From positions 187,126 through 251,125 of the forward strand of contig NZ_LMDJ01000032.1 in assembly GCF_001425045.1 (NCBI RefSeq): 64,000 nucleotides of DNA, in the 5' to 3' direction. The notes beneath the pieces are model-generated. The model was not told the origin of the DNA, did not search any database, and saw nothing but the letters and a program-made list of their open reading frames with translations. Both the position numbers and the translations under genes were made by a program. Source of the stretch: Massilia sp. Root351 (lineage in GTDB: Bacteria > Pseudomonadota > Gammaproteobacteria > Burkholderiales > Burkholderiaceae_D). Shown here piece after piece: positions 61,985-64,000 of the stretch (position 1 is the stretch's first letter; each line of letters begins with the position of its first letter).

Positions 61985-62632
61985 CTATTCGATCAGCTGG
62001 TTCTTGATCGCATAGTGGGTCAGCTCCGCGCTGTTCTTCAGCTTCATCTTGGCCAGCAGGCGGGCGCGGTACTCGCTGACGGTCTTGACCGACAGCGACA
62101 GTTCCTTGGCGATGGTGCCCACCGTCTTGCCGGAGGCGATCATGGTCAGGGTCTGGTATTCGCGGTCGGACAGCGTTTCGTGCGGCGGCGCCTCGTGGTC
62201 CTCGCCCACGTGGTTGGCCAGTTCCTGCGCCAGCGCCGGACTGATGTATTTTAACCCACCGGCGACCTGGCGGATCGCAGTGACTAGCTCTTTAGGAGCG
62301 CTTTGTTTGGTCAGGTAGCCGGCCGCGCCCGCCTTGAGCGAGCGGATCGCGTACTGGTCCTCGCGGTGCATGGACAGCATCAGCACAGCCAGCTCGGGCT
62401 TGTCCTTTTTTACCTGCTTGAGCACCTCGATGCCGCTGCGGTCGGGCATGGAGATGTCGAGCAGCATCACGTGGCAGCCCGATTTGCGGAACAGCTTGAC
62501 GGCGTCGAGGCCGTTTTCCGCTTCGCCGGCCACCACGATGTCGCGGGTGTCGGCCAAAATTTGCTTCAAGCCTTCGCGCACAATGGCGTGATCGTCGGCA
62601 ATGAAGACTTTGATGAGGGCTTTGTCTGTCAT
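61985..62632 (-). CDS. NarL/FixJ-type response regulator
   Basis: 215 residues. Receiver domain with acidic pocket DD (13-14), phospho-acceptor D59 (LLDISMPD) and K109; C-terminal LuxR-type helix-turn-helix (148-205; LSDREYQTLTMIASGKTVGTIAKELSLSVKTVSEYRARLLAKM). It follows its likely kinase by 43 bases. Target genes are unknown; the motility neighbours make a motility or surface role possible. Confidence 0.93.
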   Translation of the reverse strand: MTDKALIKVFIADDHAIVREGLKQILADTRDIVVAGEAENGLDAVKLFRKSGCHVMLLDISMPDRSGIEVLKQVKKDKPELAVLMLSMHREDQYAIRSLKAGAAGYLTKQSAPKELVTAIRQVAGGLKYISPALAQELANHVGEDHEAPPHETLSDREYQTLTMIASGKTVGTIAKELSLSVKTVSEYRARLLAKMKLKNSAELTHYAIKNQLIE

Positions 62633-62675
62633 GGGGCGTAAGCGCGGCCGAACTATTTCATTGCGGCAATAAGTG

Positions 62676-63827
62676 TCATTTCCCTATTGTAGCGCCGCCG
62701 GGCGTTGCGGACGAGGGTGCACCGTTACCGGCGTGCATATTTTCGCGTTTTATCTTGATCGCGACCACCGTGCCGCCGCCGGGCGCGTGGCCCAGTGTCA
62801 GGGTGCCGCCCAGCGCGCGGGCACGCTCGGCCATGCCGCGCAGGCCGAAGGACTGCGGCTTGGCGCGGTCGGCCGGGGCAATGCCGCGTCCGTTGTCGCT
62901 GATTTTCAGGATGATGTACTGGCGCGTGCGGCTTAGCTGCAGCGCCACCCTGCTGGCGCGCGCGTGCTTGGCGATATTGTTGAGCGCCTCCTGCACGATG
63001 CGGAACAGCGCGCTGGCGCGGTCCGGGTCCAGCTCGATCTCGCGCAGCGCGCTGTCGAACACCACCTCGATGCCGGCCTGGGTGCCAAATTCCTTGGCCT
63101 GCCATTCCAGCGCCGCCACCAGGCCGAAGTCCAGGATGGACGGGCGCAGGTCGAGCGAAATGCGGTGCACCGCGTCGATGGTGCGGTCCACCAGCGCATC
63201 GACGTAGGCGGCCTTGTCCTGCAGCGCGGCGTCGTCCGGCGGCAGGCGGCGGCTCAGCATGGCCAGCGCCATCTTGATGGCGGTCAGGTTGCCGCCCAGG
63301 TCGTCGTGGATTTCGCGCGCGATGCGGGTGCGCTCCTGCTCCTTCACGTTTTCAATGTGCGCGGTCAGCTCGGCCAGGCGGGCGCGGCTCTGGCGCACCT
63401 CCAGCTGCTCCAGCTTGCTCTCCGTGATATTGGTCATGATGCCTTCCCAGCGCACCGTGCCGGCGCCGGGCAGCACGTGCGGCGTGCAGCGCAGGTTGAT
63501 CCACTTGACGTCCTTCCAGGCGTCCACCCAGATGCGGCCCTCCCAGTTCCAGCTCCACAGCGAGGCGGCCGAGGCTTGCATGGCGTCCAGGTAGGACTTG
63601 CGGTCTTCCTCCAGGATCAGTTCGAAGAAGCGCTGCGGCTGCGCGTGCAGCTCGGCGGCCGTCACGCCCAGCAGGGCCTGGCAGCCGTCGCTCAGGTAGG
63701 GAAAGGCCACGCTGCCGTCGGCGTGGCGCTCGAACTGGTACACCAGGCCCGGCATGTTGCGCACGATGGCGTCGAAGCGCGCCTGGGCCAGCTGCAGGGC
63801 CGCTGCGATGGCGGGTTGTTCGCTCAT
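62676..63827 (-). CDS. PAS-containing sensor histidine kinase (HisKA_3)
   Basis: 383 residues from ATG 63827; an in-frame TTG at 63884 is possible. It has a PAS domain (about 15-135), a HisKA_3 dimerisation helix with phospho-acceptor His174 (AREIHDDLGGNLTAIKMAL) and an HATPase domain (IVQEALNNIAKHA, DNGRGIAP, GLRGMAERARALGGTL). No membrane segment, so the sensor is cytoplasmic. It pairs with the response regulator downstream. The signal is unknown. Confidence 0.92.
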   Translation of the reverse strand: MSEQPAIAAALQLAQARFDAIVRNMPGLVYQFERHADGSVAFPYLSDGCQALLGVTAAELHAQPQRFFELILEEDRKSYLDAMQASAASLWSWNWEGRIWVDAWKDVKWINLRCTPHVLPGAGTVRWEGIMTNITESKLEQLEVRQSRARLAELTAHIENVKEQERTRIAREIHDDLGGNLTAIKMALAMLSRRLPPDDAALQDKAAYVDALVDRTIDAVHRISLDLRPSILDFGLVAALEWQAKEFGTQAGIEVVFDSALREIELDPDRASALFRIVQEALNNIAKHARASRVALQLSRTRQYIILKISDNGRGIAPADRAKPQSFGLRGMAERARALGGTLTLGHAPGGGTVVAIKIKRENMHAGNGAPSSATPGGATIGK

Positions 63828-63908
63828 GGCGCGCGGCGGCGCGGCAAACGGCGCTTGAGTGTGTACAATCGCTTCATGCGGCAATGATACGTGAAAGTAG
63901 TGGAAGTC

Positions 63909-64000
63909 ATGAGTAAAGCATTTACCAAAGAAACCGACAACGACGATGACGACGAAGCAGCGGCGCTGGCGCTGGCCATCCCGCCCGGTTCCAAGAACTA
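63909..64000 (+). CDS. greB: Transcription elongation factor GreB (3' end outside window)
   Basis: Only the first 30 residues are present: MSKAFTKETDNDDDDE.. followed by AIPPGSKNY, the characteristic betaproteobacterial GreB start before the coiled-coil. GreB rescues backtracked RNA polymerase. GGAAG lies just before the ATG. A -10-like TACAAT (63864-63869) in the divergent gap may serve it. Confidence 0.85.
   Translation, partial: MSKAFTKETDNDDDDEAAALALAIPPGSKN

Overview
The window is GC-rich chromosomal DNA from a betaproteobacterium. Gene content, protein sequences and flagellar gene order fit the Oxalobacteraceae (Massilia, Duganella or Janthinobacterium relatives). This placement is inferred from reading the sequence, not from a database search. 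About 43 kb of the 64 kb is a nearly complete polar-type flagellar regulon. No insertion sequence, prophage, CRISPR array, tRNA or rRNA was seen.

Layout. 1-4021: housekeeping genes on the plus strand (3' end of rluC, a HAD phosphatase, a small Rieske protein, sppA, rsuA). A 0.6 kb gap inside this block holds a candidate small RNA on the plus strand. Opposite it lies a small minus-strand ORF behind an FNR-type box. 4031-16511: a minus-strand block for surface-glycan assembly and decoration, consisting of two large GT2 proteins, a GT4 protein, two methyltransferases, an RgpF-like protein, a P-loop sulfotransferase, a secreted-looking DUF4214 protein and two unknowns. Most of its junctions are 4-bp overlaps or very short gaps. 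16746-24841: flhB-flhA-flhF-flhG-fliA-motC-motD on plus. 24878-28178: an unknown exported protein, flgN, flgM and flgA on minus. 28334-39194: flgBCDEFGHIJKL on plus. 39195-50868: fliFGHIJKLMNOPQR on minus, meeting flgL stop-to-stop. 51111-51458: fliE. 51523-59931: fliC, flaG, fliD, fliS, fliT, a second FliK-like gene, a free FlhB C-terminal-domain protein and a YcgR-like brake on minus. 60224-63827: a diguanylate cyclase and a NarL/FixJ-type two-component pair on minus. 63909-64000: the start of greB.

How it works together. The fli/flh/flg genes encode the export gate (FlhAB, FliOPQR), ATPase complex (FliHIJ), MS and C rings (FliF, FliG, FliM, FliN), rod, hook, P and L rings, filament and cap. 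FlhF and FlhG set flagellum position and number, and MotC/MotD form a stator. FliA is sigma-28 and FlgM its anti-sigma factor. Sigma-28-type promoters with 11-bp spacers are visible before flgMN, flgK, fliD and fliC, so late genes should switch on after hook completion. YcgR and the GGDEF protein tie motility to cyclic-di-GMP. No che genes and no flhDC are present.

Most unusual points: the glycan/sulfotransferase operon beside the flagellar genes, with a repeated 'GWA' module; a second FliK paired with a naturally 'pre-cut' FlhB C-terminal protein; an FlhG with a degenerate Walker A; a large helical insertion in the hook protein; a very long FliD with a duplicated motif; and the divergent FNR-box/small-RNA locus at about 2.8-3.3 kb.
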